From assembly GCF_001657475.1 (NCBI RefSeq), contig NZ_LXEY01000018.1, positions 156,756 to 220,755 on the forward strand: a stretch of 64,000 bases of DNA, read 5' to 3'. The DNA is from Enteractinococcus helveticum. Its GTDB lineage: Bacteria; Actinomycetota; Actinomycetes; Actinomycetales; Micrococcaceae. Positions 1 through 9,289 of this stretch are shown here, in pieces (positions within the stretch are counted from its first letter, which is position 1; every line of letters begins with the position of its first letter). A model generated the notes under the pieces. It ran no database searches. It had not been told where the DNA came from and worked only from the letters and a program-made list of their open reading frames with translations. The position numbers and the translations under genes are program-made.

Positions 1-2
1 TG

Positions 3-761
3 CCGGCCCGAGATGCAGCCGAAGTGTTACTGGGGGTTGGGATTCCGGGCATGAACTATGTTCACGTCAACTCCGGCCACCGGATTGATGATGTCTTCGC
101 ACACATTGCCGAGCGAACTGACTACAGCGTCGAAGAAATTGAAGAGGCAGCAGATCCAGCCAACTTCGATGTTCCCGCAGAAGCCTCCACCCTGGAGGGG
201 TATATTGCGGTCGGGGAGTACCATTTCCCGCTGGGCGCCTCCATCCAAGAAATCTTAGAAATCATGATCGAACCGACCATGGAAGAATTCGATCGCTTAG
301 GCGTGACTGAAGGAGCCGAACAGCACCGGCTCGTAACAGTTGCATCAATCGTCGAGGCCGAAGCACGGCCTGAAGATTACGCCACGGTGGCCGGCATCAT
401 TGAAAACCGTCTGGATCAGTCCAATCCAGAAACTGCAGGATTCTTACAAATCGATGCCACCGTTATCTACGGTATGGGCGTGCGGCAGCTACAATTTACT
501 GCCGAAGACCGCCACGACGCATCCAATGAGTACAACACCTACGCCCACCGCGGATTGCCACCGGGACCGATTGGTGCACCTTCAATCGCAGCACTCGACG
601 CCGCGGCAGCCCCTCAGGATTCGGATTACTACTACTGGATCACCACCAATATTGAGACTGGTGAAACGAAGTTCTCCTCAACCTACGCGCAGCACCAGGA
701 GTACCAGGAAGAATATCGGGCCTACTGTGACGATAACGTTGAGATCTGTGGTCGTGGATAG
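3..761 (+). CDS. mltG: Endolytic transglycosylase MltG (YceG family), 5' truncated by window edge
   Basis: The reading frame is open from base 3, so the N-terminal membrane anchor lies outside the window. MltG is a membrane-bound lytic transglycosylase that cuts nascent peptidoglycan strands. The visible part carries the family core: an LEGYI...GEYHFP segment (usual form LEGYLFPDTY), then ASIVEAEA with the catalytic Glu, then LQIDATVIYGMG and a PPGPIGAPS segment near the C-terminus, all in the family order. Eleven bases separate it from aroE, the usual mltG-aroE arrangement in actinobacteria. The family call is firm; start and signal cannot be judged. Confidence 0.9.
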   Translation, partial: PARDAAEVLLGVGIPGMNYVHVNSGHRIDDVFAHIAERTDYSVEEIEEAADPANFDVPAEASTLEGYIAVGEYHFPLGASIQEILEIMIEPTMEEFDRLGVTEGAEQHRLVTVASIVEAEARPEDYATVAGIIENRLDQSNPETAGFLQIDATVIYGMGVRQLQFTAEDRHDASNEYNTYAHRGLPPGPIGAPSIAALDAAAAPQDSDYYYWITTNIETGETKFSSTYAQHQEYQEEYRAYCDDNVEICGRG

Positions 762-772
762 CCAGAGGACAC

Positions 773-1651
773 ATGACTGATCAGACATATCACGCAGCCG
801 TGCTCGGCTCACCAATTGCGCATTCCAAGTCCCCAGCGATGCACCAAGCTGCCTACCAGTACTTGCAAGCACCCATCGATTACGACCGGTTCGAGGTGGC
901 AGTGAACCAGGCAGCGGAATTTTTCGCTTCACTGGACCAACGTTTCGGTTCACGACGTCGTCTTGCGGGATTTTCCGTGACGATGCCCCTCAAAGCCGTT
1001 CTGGTACCCCACATGGATCACCTCTCGACTCGAGTGCAACGCCTTGGTGTGCTCAACACCGTGGTATTTGATGAACACGGTGCAGCTTACGGCTACAACA
1101 CGGACGTCGACGGCGTCCGGCTGGCATTAGCCCAGGCCGGGTTCACCAGTGCTGCTGGCGGCTCAATGGGTATCCTTGGAGCCGGCGGCACAGCCACGGC
1201 GGCTGTGGCGGCTGCAGCAGATATGGGTCTGACGCAAGTTGTGCTGTATGTGCGCAACCCACAACGGGCCCAAGATGCGCTCGAGGTCGCTGAGCACTTT
1301 GGGCTGGAAGCTCGGGTCGAACGGTTAGAGACCTTCGTCCAGCAAGTGGTCCACCATGCGGCCGTCGTGGCCACTTTGCCGGCGCACGCGGCAGATGCGC
1401 TGGCCACTGAACTACCATCGGCAGGGCTGCCACCGCTGCTTGATGTGATCTATGATCCCTGGCCCACGGCGTTGGCCGCGGCCTGGCAAACAACCGGTGC
1501 ACGGGTGGCATCTGGACTCGACATGCTGCTGTATCAGGGCGTGGAGCAAGCCAAATTATTTACCCAAAAAGTGGTTGTCAACCCAGAAACTATTGACTGG
1601 GATACCGCAACACAACACATGGCGGCAGCACTAGCTCTTGACGTGAGCTAA
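773..1651 (+). CDS. aroE: Shikimate dehydrogenase
   Basis: Reduces 3-dehydroshikimate to shikimate with NADPH in chorismate synthesis. The 292-residue protein has the N-terminal substrate motif SPIAHSKSP, VTMPLK with the catalytic lysine, YNTDVDG, and a GAGGTATAAVAA nucleotide-binding loop. The ATG at 773 lies just after mltG behind GAGGA-like bases. It is followed within 70 bp by aroC and then the aroK-aroB fusion, so three successive gene units supply four activities of the pathway. Length is normal for the family. Confidence 0.95.
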   Translation: MTDQTYHAAVLGSPIAHSKSPAMHQAAYQYLQAPIDYDRFEVAVNQAAEFFASLDQRFGSRRRLAGFSVTMPLKAVLVPHMDHLSTRVQRLGVLNTVVFDEHGAAYGYNTDVDGVRLALAQAGFTSAAGGSMGILGAGGTATAAVAAAADMGLTQVVLYVRNPQRAQDALEVAEHFGLEARVERLETFVQQVVHHAAVVATLPAHAADALATELPSAGLPPLLDVIYDPWPTALAAAWQTTGARVASGLDMLLYQGVEQAKLFTQKVVVNPETIDWDTATQHMAAALALDVS

Positions 1652-1721
1652 TGTGCAACCGCACTGACAAACATCGACATGAAGCAAGCGCAACTGCGCA
1701 GAGCATGAAAGAATCGGGCCT

Positions 1722-2954
1722 ATGATGCGTTGGTTAACAGCAGGGGAGTCGCACGGCTCCGGACTCGTAGGAATTATTGAAGGCCTACCGGCGGGGATTG
1801 AAAACACAACCGCCGATATCCAAGAAGCCCTTATGCGGCGCCGTTTAGGATACGGCCGCGGAGCGCGAATGAAATTTGAAAAAGACGAAGTCACCATCAT
1901 CGGTGGTGTTCGTCACGGTGTGACCCTCGGCTCGCCCATTGCCATCCACATCGCCAACACCGAATGGCCAAAGTGGGAAAAGGTAATGAACCCTGATCCC
2001 GTTGATCCTGCAGAACTTGAGGGCCTGGCCCGCAACGCCAAACTCACCCGCCCTCGCCCGGGCCACGCCGATATGGCCGGCATGCAAAAATACGGCTTCG
2101 ATGAAGCCCGCCCACTGCTGGAGCGCGCCTCGGCCCGCGAAACAGCAACTCGTGTGGCCCTGGGTCGGGTAGCCCAGCACTTCTTAGCTCAGCTGGGGAT
2201 TACCACCGTGTCGCACACCGTGCGTATGGGAGAGGTAGCCATACCAGACGGCTATGAATTTCCCACCGCCGAAGACGTCGAATCACTGGACGCCGATCCA
2301 CTGCGCTGCATTGATCCAGAGGTCTCGGCCAAGATGGTCGAAGTTGTCGATGTGACCAAGAAATCTGGAGAAACCCTGGGCGGAGTGGTCGAAGTTCTCG
2401 TACACAATGCACCGGTTGGACTGGGCTCCCACATCCACTGGGATCGTCGTCTGGATTCAAAACTGGCTGGCGCGCTGATGGGCATCCAAGCCATGAAGGG
2501 TGTTGAGGTCGGCGATGGTTTCGACATTGCCACCCGGGTTGGTTCAGATGCCCATGATGAAATTGTGCGCAACCCTGATGGCTCAGTTGCCCGCACCACC
2601 CACCGCGCCGGTGGGATTGAAGCCGGCATGTCTACCGGAGAACCCATCCGTGTGCGCGTGGCCATGAAACCGATTGCTACCGTGCCGCGTGCGCTTCAGA
2701 CAGTTGATGTCGCAACCGGACAGGCCACGAAGGCCCACCACCAGCGTTCCGATGTCACGGCGGTCCCAGCCTCTGGTGTCGTCGCCGAGGCCATGGTGGC
2801 ACTGGTGATCGCCGGTGAAGTGCTCGAGAAATTTGGTGGCGACTCCGTTGCCGAAACCAAACGCAACATGGACAGCTTCATTGCAAATATTGCTCGTTTG
2901 CCCGAACCAACCTCGGATGACGCCGTCGATGATCACCTGGGTGACCCGCTATAA
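1722..2954 (+). CDS. aroC: Chorismate synthase
   Basis: Converts 5-enolpyruvylshikimate-3-phosphate to chorismate using reduced FMN. The protein (410 residues) opens with [12 protein letters not shown], the highly conserved chorismate synthase N-terminus, and has [25 protein letters not shown] and the late [10 protein letters not shown] segment. Two adjacent ATG codons (1722 and 1725) are possible starts. Only two bases separate it from the downstream aroKB gene, so the two are surely co-transcribed. Nothing unusual in length or motifs. Confidence 0.96.
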   Translation: MMRWLTAGESHGSGLVGIIEGLPAGIENTTADIQEALMRRRLGYGRGARMKFEKDEVTIIGGVRHGVTLGSPIAIHIANTEWPKWEKVMNPDPVDPAELEGLARNAKLTRPRPGHADMAGMQKYGFDEARPLLERASARETATRVALGRVAQHFLAQLGITTVSHTVRMGEVAIPDGYEFPTAEDVESLDADPLRCIDPEVSAKMVEVVDVTKKSGETLGGVVEVLVHNAPVGLGSHIHWDRRLDSKLAGALMGIQAMKGVEVGDGFDIATRVGSDAHDEIVRNPDGSVARTTHRAGGIEAGMSTGEPIRVRVAMKPIATVPRALQTVDVATGQATKAHHQRSDVTAVPASGVVAEAMVALVIAGEVLEKFGGDSVAETKRNMDSFIANIARLPEPTSDDAVDDHLGDPL

Positions 2955-2956
2955 CC

Positions 2957-4621
2957 ATGCCAGCACCTAGCCTTCCGATCATCCTGATCGGACCCATGGG
3001 ATCGGGTAAAACCACCGTGGGCAGACACCTTGCACAGCGCCTTGAAGCCAACTATGTAGATACTGATGATCTGTTTGTGGCCGAACACGGCCACATCGGC
3101 CAGTTCTTTACAGCCCACGGTGAAACAACATTTCGTGACAACGAACAGCAGGTCATTGCCCAAGCCCTTGCCCGCGATGATCTAGGCGTCATTTCATTGG
3201 GCGGGGGAGCCATCATTCGGCTGGCTAACCGCGAAATTATCCGTGAGCGTGGTTACGTTGTATTCCTCGACGTCAGCGAATCAAAAGCACTCAATCGGCT
3301 CGGCGATGCCAGTGATCGGCCCGTGTTGGCAGGCGATGCAGCAGGTAATTGGTCGCGGATCCGGGCCGAACGGCTCGACTACTTCACCCAGTCAGCACAT
3401 CAAGTGGTGGATACCACTGGACTGGACGTTGACGCTGTGGCGACTAAGATCGTCCAAGGATATCAATCATTTTTGTCAAGGGATTCGACCGCAGTTATGA
3501 CCGAAAACACTACAAGCGCCACCACTGAACAGCCCACGATCATCAAGGTCGCTGGCGGCTCAGCAAACGAAGTCAACGGCGGTTACGACGTCGTTATTGG
3601 CCGCGGCCTGCTGACCCAGCTTCCAGACATTCTCGGGCCTCAAACCCACCGGGTGGCCATCATCCTGCCGCGTGCGCTGCGCGCGACCGGGGACGTTGTG
3701 AAGTCATCGCTGGATGAGGCCGGTTTCAATGCGATCCTGGTGGAAATCCCGGATTCAGAAGAAGGCAAACACATCGAAGTTGCCTCCTTCTGCTGGCAAG
3801 TCCTGGGACAAAGTGACTTCACTCGCTCAGATGCCATTGTCTCCGTCGGTGGGGGAGCAGTCTCCGACCTTGCAGGATTCGTTGCCGCAACCTGGTTGCG
3901 TGGCGTGCGCGTCGTGCACATGCCCACCACCCTGTTGGGCATGGTGGACGCTTCCGTCGGAGGAAAAACTGGTATTAACACCGCCGAGGGCAAAAACCTG
4001 GTGGGCGCATTCCACCCACCGGCTGGCGTACTAGCTGATCTCGATACACTGTTGACCCTGCCAAAAAACGAGGTCATCTCCGGACTGGCTGAAGTCGTGA
4101 AATGCGGTTTCATCGCCGATGCGACGATCTTGGACCTGATCGAAGACAACATCTCGCAGGTTTCCAACCCGCACGCGCCGGTATTGCGTGAACTCATCGA
4201 ACGCGCTATCCAGGTCAAAGCCGATGTCGTAAGCCAAGACCTCAAAGAATCCAACCTGCGTCAGATGCTCAACTACGGGCACACGCTGGGTCACGCGATC
4301 GAATTGGCGGAACGCTACCAGTACCGTCACGGCGCAGCCGTCGCCGTCGGCATGGTCTTTGCCGCAGAACTTGCACGCTCGGTCGGCCGCCTCGATGATG
4401 CTACAGTGGACCGCCATCGCAGCATCCTCGAGGGCATCGGTCTGCCAACCAGCTATGTAGGAGACCGCTGGGCGACCCTATTGGATGGGATTCGTCGTGA
4501 CAAGAAAAACCGCGGCGAACAGCTGCGCTTTGTGATCCTCGAAGATCAAGGCAAACCAGTCATCTACGATGTGCCCGATGAATCCTTGCTGTTTGCCGCA
4601 TACCAGGAGATCGCCGAGTAA
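2957..4621 (+). CDS. aroKB: Bifunctional shikimate kinase / 3-dehydroquinate synthase (AroK-AroB fusion)
   Basis: One continuous frame of 554 residues. Residues 1 to about 175 are shikimate kinase, with Walker A GPMGSGKT at 12-19 and the later LGGGAI and RPVL motifs. Residues about 195 to 554 are 3-dehydroquinate synthase, with SVGGGAVSDLAGFVA, MPTTLLGMVDASVGGKTG, NLVGAFHPP and NYGHTLGHAIE (metal ligand His). The linker contains Met181 (ATG at 3497) but no good ribosome-binding site precedes it, so separate AroB synthesis looks unlikely. The two enzymes act at non-adjacent steps of the pathway. Fusions of this kind are known in some bacteria. Confidence 0.93.
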   Translation: MPAPSLPIILIGPMGSGKTTVGRHLAQRLEANYVDTDDLFVAEHGHIGQFFTAHGETTFRDNEQQVIAQALARDDLGVISLGGGAIIRLANREIIRERGYVVFLDVSESKALNRLGDASDRPVLAGDAAGNWSRIRAERLDYFTQSAHQVVDTTGLDVDAVATKIVQGYQSFLSRDSTAVMTENTTSATTEQPTIIKVAGGSANEVNGGYDVVIGRGLLTQLPDILGPQTHRVAIILPRALRATGDVVKSSLDEAGFNAILVEIPDSEEGKHIEVASFCWQVLGQSDFTRSDAIVSVGGGAVSDLAGFVAATWLRGVRVVHMPTTLLGMVDASVGGKTGINTAEGKNLVGAFHPPAGVLADLDTLLTLPKNEVISGLAEVVKCGFIADATILDLIEDNISQVSNPHAPVLRELIERAIQVKADVVSQDLKESNLRQMLNYGHTLGHAIELAERYQYRHGAAVAVGMVFAAELARSVGRLDDATVDRHRSILEGIGLPTSYVGDRWATLLDGIRRDKKNRGEQLRFVILEDQGKPVIYDVPDESLLFAAYQEIAE

Positions 4622-4737
4622 CCACTCGAAAATTTCCCCGGTCGTCTACACTAGAGAAGGCCGGGTTCTGCGAACCTGCCTACAATCTGCCAGAATAGAT
4701 ACCCGACTTTCAAGACTTATACGGAGAAATCACCACC

Positions 4738-5307
4738 ATGGTCATGCTCACCAGTAACGATATTAGAAACGGTTCCGTCGTCGTCGTCGACGGCCAACTC
4801 TGGCAGGTACAGGAATTCCAGCACGTCAAGCCCGGTAAAGGTGGTGCTTTTGTGCGCACCAAAATCAAAAACCTGACCTCCAACAAGATCGTGGACAAGA
4901 CCTGGAACGCTGGCGCCAAGCTGGAATTTGCAACCGTGGATCGCTCCGAATACCAGTACCTCTACCGTGACGGCGATGACTTCGTGTTCATGGACCTGAA
5001 GACCTTTGACCAGATCATGGTCCCATCATCCGTGGTGGGCGACGCTGCGAACTTCCTGCTGGAAAACGAAAACGCCCAGATTGCGATGTCTGATGGCGCG
5101 CCACTGTACTTAGAGCTGCCACCAACCGTGGTACTGGAAGTCACCTATACCGAACCGGGTCTGCAGGGGGATCGCTCCTCGGGCGGTACCAAACCAGCAA
5201 CGGTCGAAACCGGCCTGGAAATTCAGGTTCCACTATTTGTCGATGAAGGCACAAAAGTCCGCGTGGACACCAAGAATGGTGAATACCAGGGCCGGGCCAC
5301 TGAGTAA
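4738..5307 (+). CDS. efp: Translation elongation factor P
   Basis: Relieves ribosome stalling at consecutive prolines. The 189-residue protein contains [16 protein letters not shown], the domain I loop whose tip residue is modified or inserted at the peptidyl centre, and the C-terminal signature [11 protein letters not shown]. Start ATG 4738 is chosen because GGAG lies at 4723-4726; ATG 4744 is farther away. A TACAAT at 4681-4686 in the 116-bp gap could be a -10 box, but no good -35 was seen. nusB follows closely, a standard pairing. Confidence 0.95.
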   Translation: MVMLTSNDIRNGSVVVVDGQLWQVQEFQHVKPGKGGAFVRTKIKNLTSNKIVDKTWNAGAKLEFATVDRSEYQYLYRDGDDFVFMDLKTFDQIMVPSSVVGDAANFLLENENAQIAMSDGAPLYLELPPTVVLEVTYTEPGLQGDRSSGGTKPATVETGLEIQVPLFVDEGTKVRVDTKNGEYQGRATE

Positions 5308-5331
5308 TCATTGGCGCGGAGTATAACTACA

Positions 5332-5775
5332 TTGACAAAGAACGCAAAAGACCAGCCACGTAAGATCGGTTCCCGAGGACGGGCCCGACGTCGTGCCCTT
5401 GAAATCCTGTTCGAAGCCGAACATCGAAACACCACACCGCTGTCGGCGCTGCAACGTCGACGCGAATTCACCGACCAAACAATCAACCCGTATACGGCAC
5501 AAATCATTGACGGGGTAATTACCCACCAGGAGCAGATCGACGAACTGCTGGCACAGTACGCCCACGGTTGGACCATGGAACGCATGCTAGCCATGGACAA
5601 GTCCATACTGCGGTTGGGCGCCTGGGAACTGTTGTTCAACGACGAAATGCCCGACGCCGCAGCGGTCAACGAAGCAGTCAATATGGCTCGGGAGTATTCC
5701 AACGATGACTCCCCGGGCTATGTCAATGGTGTTCTTGGACGCTTACAAGACCTCAAACCCACGTTGTTCCTGTAA
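5332..5775 (+). CDS. nusB: Transcription antitermination factor NusB
   Basis: RNA-binding protein acting with NusE/S10 in rRNA transcription antitermination. The N-terminal RKIGSRGRARRRALEILFEAE and the later AVNEAVNMAREYS...GYVNGVLGRL are typical of the family. A TTG at 5332 is preferred over the TTG at 5311 because GCGGAG lies at 5316-5321, in good position only for the later codon; this gives 147 residues. It sits 24 bp behind efp and 116 bp before pyrR. Confidence 0.9.
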   Translation: MTKNAKDQPRKIGSRGRARRRALEILFEAEHRNTTPLSALQRRREFTDQTINPYTAQIIDGVITHQEQIDELLAQYAHGWTMERMLAMDKSILRLGAWELLFNDEMPDAAAVNEAVNMAREYSNDDSPGYVNGVLGRLQDLKPTLFL

Positions 5776-5850
5776 ACATCATGGATGTGACGCACACCGG
5801 TGCTACAGTTACATCCAGTGAAACTGACGGGAACACCACATACCCGCAGA

Positions 5851-5886
5851 TCCTTTAAAATCCGTCCTGTGAGGCGGGAAAGGAGA
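5851..5886 (+). promoter_or_regulatory. PyrR-binding hairpin over the pyrR ribosome-binding site
   Basis: GTCCTGTGAGGC at 5864-5875 matches the PyrR binding-loop consensus ARUCCNGNGAGGY known from Bacillus pyr leaders. It is closed by CCG/CGG (5862-5864 with 5875-5877), and an outer helix TCCTTT (5851-5856) with AAAGGA (5879-5884) covers the ribosome-binding site AAAGGAGA of pyrR. No terminator/antiterminator pair is visible. The layout therefore suggests translational repression, as described for mycobacterial PyrR, rather than attenuation. Confidence 0.78.
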
Positions 5887-5891
5887 CAATC

Positions 5892-6476
5892 GTGGTGCAA
5901 GAACCCGTGCGCAAAGCACGCACCGTGATGTCCGAATCGGATATAAATCGGGTCCTCACCCGCATCGCCCACGAGATCCTCGAGGGCAACCGCGGCGTTG
6001 AGAACCTGCTCATTTTAGGCATCCCACGCCGCGGTGTCCCGCTGGCCAATCGCCTGGCGGCCAAACTGGCAGAAATTGACCCAGCCTTCATCATCGAAGA
6101 ACGCAGCGGGCAACTCGACATCACCCTCTACCGGGACGATCTGGCCCGCGCCGGATCGCGAGTACCCGCATCCACCATCATCCCGCCAGCCGGTGTTGAT
6201 GACGCCGTGGTCGTACTCGTAGACGACGTCCTGTATTCCGGACGCACCATCCGCGCAGCCCTGGATGCACTGTCTGCCATCGGGCGGCCACACACCGTGC
6301 GCCTAGCGGTCTTGGTTGACCGAGGGCATCGCCAGCTGCCCTTACGTGCCGACTATGTGGGCAAGAACCTACCAACGGCGTCATCCGAACACGTCCGGGT
6401 CCATCTGGCCGAAATTGACGGCGACGAAGACTACTACACCACTGACCAAGTACAAATCGTGGATGTGATGGACTAA
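5892..6476 (+). CDS. pyrR: Bifunctional pyr operon regulator / uracil phosphoribosyltransferase PyrR
   Basis: Binds pyr mRNA when UMP is high and also makes UMP from uracil and PRPP. The PRPP-binding motif [18 protein letters not shown] is clear, as are the N-terminal [12 protein letters not shown] and a central RDDL segment. Start is GTG 5892 (GTG 5895 is also possible) after AAAGGAGA. The length of 194 residues is typical. The stop TAA overlaps the ATG of pyrB by one base, so translation of pyrB is probably coupled to that of pyrR and subject to the hairpin just upstream. Confidence 0.95.
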   Translation: MVQEPVRKARTVMSESDINRVLTRIAHEILEGNRGVENLLILGIPRRGVPLANRLAAKLAEIDPAFIIEERSGQLDITLYRDDLARAGSRVPASTIIPPAGVDDAVVVLVDDVLYSGRTIRAALDALSAIGRPHTVRLAVLVDRGHRQLPLRADYVGKNLPTASSEHVRVHLAEIDGDEDYYTTDQVQIVDVMD

Positions 6477-7426
6477 TGCGACACCTACTGGCAACCAGAG
6501 ACTTGTCCTATGACAACGCGCTAGCAATCCTCGACACCGCCCAGGAAATGGCCACGGTCTCGGATCGCTCCATCAAAAAGCTCCCGACCCTTCGCGGCCA
6601 GACCGTCGTCAACCTGTTCTTTGAAGACTCAACCCGCACCCGCACCTCCTTTGAAGCCGCAGCCAAGCGCCTGTCGGCTGACGTATTGAACTTCGCGGTC
6701 AAAACCTCATCGGTGTCCAAGGGGGAGTCCCTGAAGGATACCGTCCAAACCCTTGAAGCCATCGGTGGCGATGCGATCGTTATGCGCCACTGGGCCTCCG
6801 GCGCCGCCCAACAGCTCGCGAATTTCGGTTGGTCATCATCGGCGGTCATTAACGCCGGCGATGGCACCCACGAACACCCAACCCAAGCGCTGCTGGATGC
6901 GTTCACCCTACGCAACCGTCTGTATGGTACCGAAGCCACCGGCAAAGACCTCAACGGCCTGCACGTGGTGATCGTCGGCGACATCCTGCACTCCCGGGTG
7001 GCGCGTTCAAATGTGTGGTTACTGCACACCCTGGGGGCCAAAGTCTCATTGTCCGGGCCACCGACCCTCATGCCGGTGGGTGTCAACACCTGGCCGGTTG
7101 ACGTCAACTACGACCTCGATGCTCTGCTGGCACAACGTGTCGACGCCGTCATGATGTTGCGCGTTCAAGCCGAGCGCATGGCCGGAGCCTTTTTCCCCTC
7201 ACCAGCCGAATACACTCGCGGCTGGGGGCTGACCAACGACCGGTATCAGACCATTGCCGGAACCGACACGCTGATCATGCACCCGGGGCCCATGAACCGC
7301 GGGTTAGAGATTTCCGCGGCAGCCGCCGATTCAGCACAAAACACCGCACTTGAACAAGTTGCCAATGGCGTCTCTGTGCGCATGGCAGTCCTCTACCTGC
7401 TCCTGGCAGGCCAACTAGGGCAATGA
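6476..7426 (+). CDS. pyrB: Aspartate carbamoyltransferase catalytic chain
   Basis: Joins carbamoyl phosphate and aspartate, the first committed step of UMP synthesis. Carbamoyl-phosphate motif STRTRTSFE is present, with [12 protein letters not shown] and [10 protein letters not shown] farther on. The 316-residue length matches catalytic chains that work without a PyrI regulatory subunit, and no pyrI is seen here. The start overlaps the pyrR stop (TAATG), and the stop overlaps an upstream ATG of pyrC (ATGA). Confidence 0.95.
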   Translation: MRHLLATRDLSYDNALAILDTAQEMATVSDRSIKKLPTLRGQTVVNLFFEDSTRTRTSFEAAAKRLSADVLNFAVKTSSVSKGESLKDTVQTLEAIGGDAIVMRHWASGAAQQLANFGWSSSAVINAGDGTHEHPTQALLDAFTLRNRLYGTEATGKDLNGLHVVIVGDILHSRVARSNVWLLHTLGAKVSLSGPPTLMPVGVNTWPVDVNYDLDALLAQRVDAVMMLRVQAERMAGAFFPSPAEYTRGWGLTNDRYQTIAGTDTLIMHPGPMNRGLEISAAAADSAQNTALEQVANGVSVRMAVLYLLLAGQLGQ

Positions 7427-7437
7427 AAGGCCAATTA

Positions 7438-8763
7438 ATGACTCATACCTATGTGATTACCGGTGGCACCACCCCCGACGGCGTGCAGACCGACGTGGCC
7501 ATTGACGCCAACGGCAGCATTGCCCAACTTGGCCAACAACTTGCCACCGACGGCGCCGAGGTAATCGACGCTACCGGCAAGATTGTGCTGCCCGGACTTG
7601 TAGACCTGCACACCCACCTCCGCGAGCCCGGCAACGACGACGCCGAAACCGTAGAAACCGGTACCCGAGCCGCAGCCAAAGGCGGATTCACCGCCGTTCA
7701 TGCGATGGCCAACTCCAACCCGGTGGCCGACACCGCCGGTGTCGTAGAACAAGTGCACCGACTCGGTCGCGCTTCTGGCTGGACCGACGTCTACCCGGTG
7801 GGGGCCGTAACCGTAGGCCTGAAAGGCGAACAGCTGGCCGAAATCTCCGCCATGCACGATTCGGCCGCCAAGGTCACCATGTTCTCCGATGACGGCATGT
7901 GCGTCTGGGATCCCGTGTTGATGCGCAGAGCCTTGGAATACGTGAAATCCTTCGACGGATTCATCGCCCAACACGCCCAAGAACCGCGCCTGACCGAGGG
8001 CGCACAGATGAATGAATCTGCACTCTCATCGGAGCTCGGCCTGGCAGGCTGGCCCGCCGTCGCCGAAGAATCCATCATCGCCCGAGACGTATTGCTGGCC
8101 CAGCACGTAAATTCTCGTGTACATATTTGCCACGTCTCCACCGCAGGATCGGTTGAGCTGATCCGCTGGGCCAAATCCCAAGGCATCAACGTCACCGCCG
8201 AAGTCACCCCGCACCACTTATTACTCACCGAGGACTACGTCAAAACCTATGACCCGGTCTATAAAGTGAACCCTCCACTGCGCAAAGACTCCGACGTCCA
8301 CGCGCTGCGCCAAGGCCTGGCCGATGGCACGATTGACACGGTTGGCACCGATCACGCACCACACACCGCAGAGACCAAACAATGCGAGTGGGTCGTAGCA
8401 GCCATGGGCATGACCGGACTGGAAACCGCACTGCCCGTCATTCAGCACACCATGATCGACACCGGCCTGCTCGACTGGCATGCGGTTGCACGTGTGATGT
8501 CGGTCAATCCGGCACGCATTTACCGCCATGCCGACCAGGGCCAACTCACAGACACCGGTAGTCTGGTACAGGGCGCAGTGGCGAACCTGGCCATCTACGA
8601 CCCAAGCCACACCTTTGTGGTCAACCCGGCCCAGCACGCTTCAAAATCCGCCAACTCGCCGTATAAAGACATGGAGCTGTCCGGACAAGTAACCGACGTG
8701 TTCTATCGCGGACACCGCGTCGTTGCCGAGGCCGAGCTGACCACACCGTACCAACACAGCTAA
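7438..8763 (+). CDS. pyrC: Dihydroorotase
   Basis: Cyclises carbamoyl aspartate to dihydroorotate. Metal-site motifs are DLHTHLREPG near residue 60, then the MANSNP segment, a HICHVST segment, and GTDHAPH. This is the long (type I, 441-residue) form common in Gram-positives. An ATG at 7423 overlaps the pyrB stop, but ATG 7438 is better placed behind AAAGG at 7426-7430, so the later start is used. Confidence 0.94.
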   Translation: MTHTYVITGGTTPDGVQTDVAIDANGSIAQLGQQLATDGAEVIDATGKIVLPGLVDLHTHLREPGNDDAETVETGTRAAAKGGFTAVHAMANSNPVADTAGVVEQVHRLGRASGWTDVYPVGAVTVGLKGEQLAEISAMHDSAAKVTMFSDDGMCVWDPVLMRRALEYVKSFDGFIAQHAQEPRLTEGAQMNESALSSELGLAGWPAVAEESIIARDVLLAQHVNSRVHICHVSTAGSVELIRWAKSQGINVTAEVTPHHLLLTEDYVKTYDPVYKVNPPLRKDSDVHALRQGLADGTIDTVGTDHAPHTAETKQCEWVVAAMGMTGLETALPVIQHTMIDTGLLDWHAVARVMSVNPARIYRHADQGQLTDTGSLVQGAVANLAIYDPSHTFVVNPAQHASKSANSPYKDMELSGQVTDVFYRGHRVVAEAELTTPYQHS

Positions 8764-8779
8764 TAAGGAAGCGCCAGTT

Positions 8780-9289
8780 TTGGACGAGACAACATTTATT
8801 GTCACCCTGACCTCAGCCATTGTTGTGCTGATGATCCTCGGGATCATCTTCGGACGTCGCAACCGCACCAAACGACAACAATACGTCCCTATACCGCATG
8901 AGGTTCCTGCAGCACTGTTGGAAAAACAACCACAAACCGCTGTAGAAGGCACCTATGTCTCGACCGTGTTGGGCCAAGAACTCCTAGAACGCGTGACCGC
9001 CCACCGCCTGGGCAACCCCGCCGAAGCACAAATCGAAGTGCATCACGACGGCGTTGCTCTGCTGCGCGCTGGTGAACCCAATATCTTCATCCCCACCGCA
9101 GACCTCGTCACGGTCTCCACGGTTTCGGGCATCGCCGGCAAATTCGTTGAAAAAGACGGAATCCTGGCCATCACCTGGAACCTCGGCGACGTCGAAGTCA
9201 CCACCGGACTGCGCATCGAATCCATCACCGCACATCAACAACTTCTCACCGCACTAGAACAACTTACGAACGGAAGGCAGACCGCATGA
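8780..9289 (+). CDS. Small membrane-anchored protein between pyrC and carA (PH-like domain type)
   Basis: 169 residues from a TTG behind AAGGAAG at 8765-8771. One N-terminal transmembrane helix (about residues 8-26, FIVTLTSAIVVLMILGIIFG) is followed by basic residues GRRNRTKRQQ and a soluble beta-rich domain. Proteins of this shape occur between pyrC and carA in many actinobacteria and are annotated only as PH-like or hypothetical; no enzymatic motif is visible. The stop overlaps the carA start by four bases, so it is part of the pyr operon. Its function is unknown. The topology suggests a cytosolic domain tethered to the membrane. Confidence 0.8.
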   Translation: MDETTFIVTLTSAIVVLMILGIIFGRRNRTKRQQYVPIPHEVPAALLEKQPQTAVEGTYVSTVLGQELLERVTAHRLGNPAEAQIEVHHDGVALLRAGEPNIFIPTADLVTVSTVSGIAGKFVEKDGILAITWNLGDVEVTTGLRIESITAHQQLLTALEQLTNGRQTA

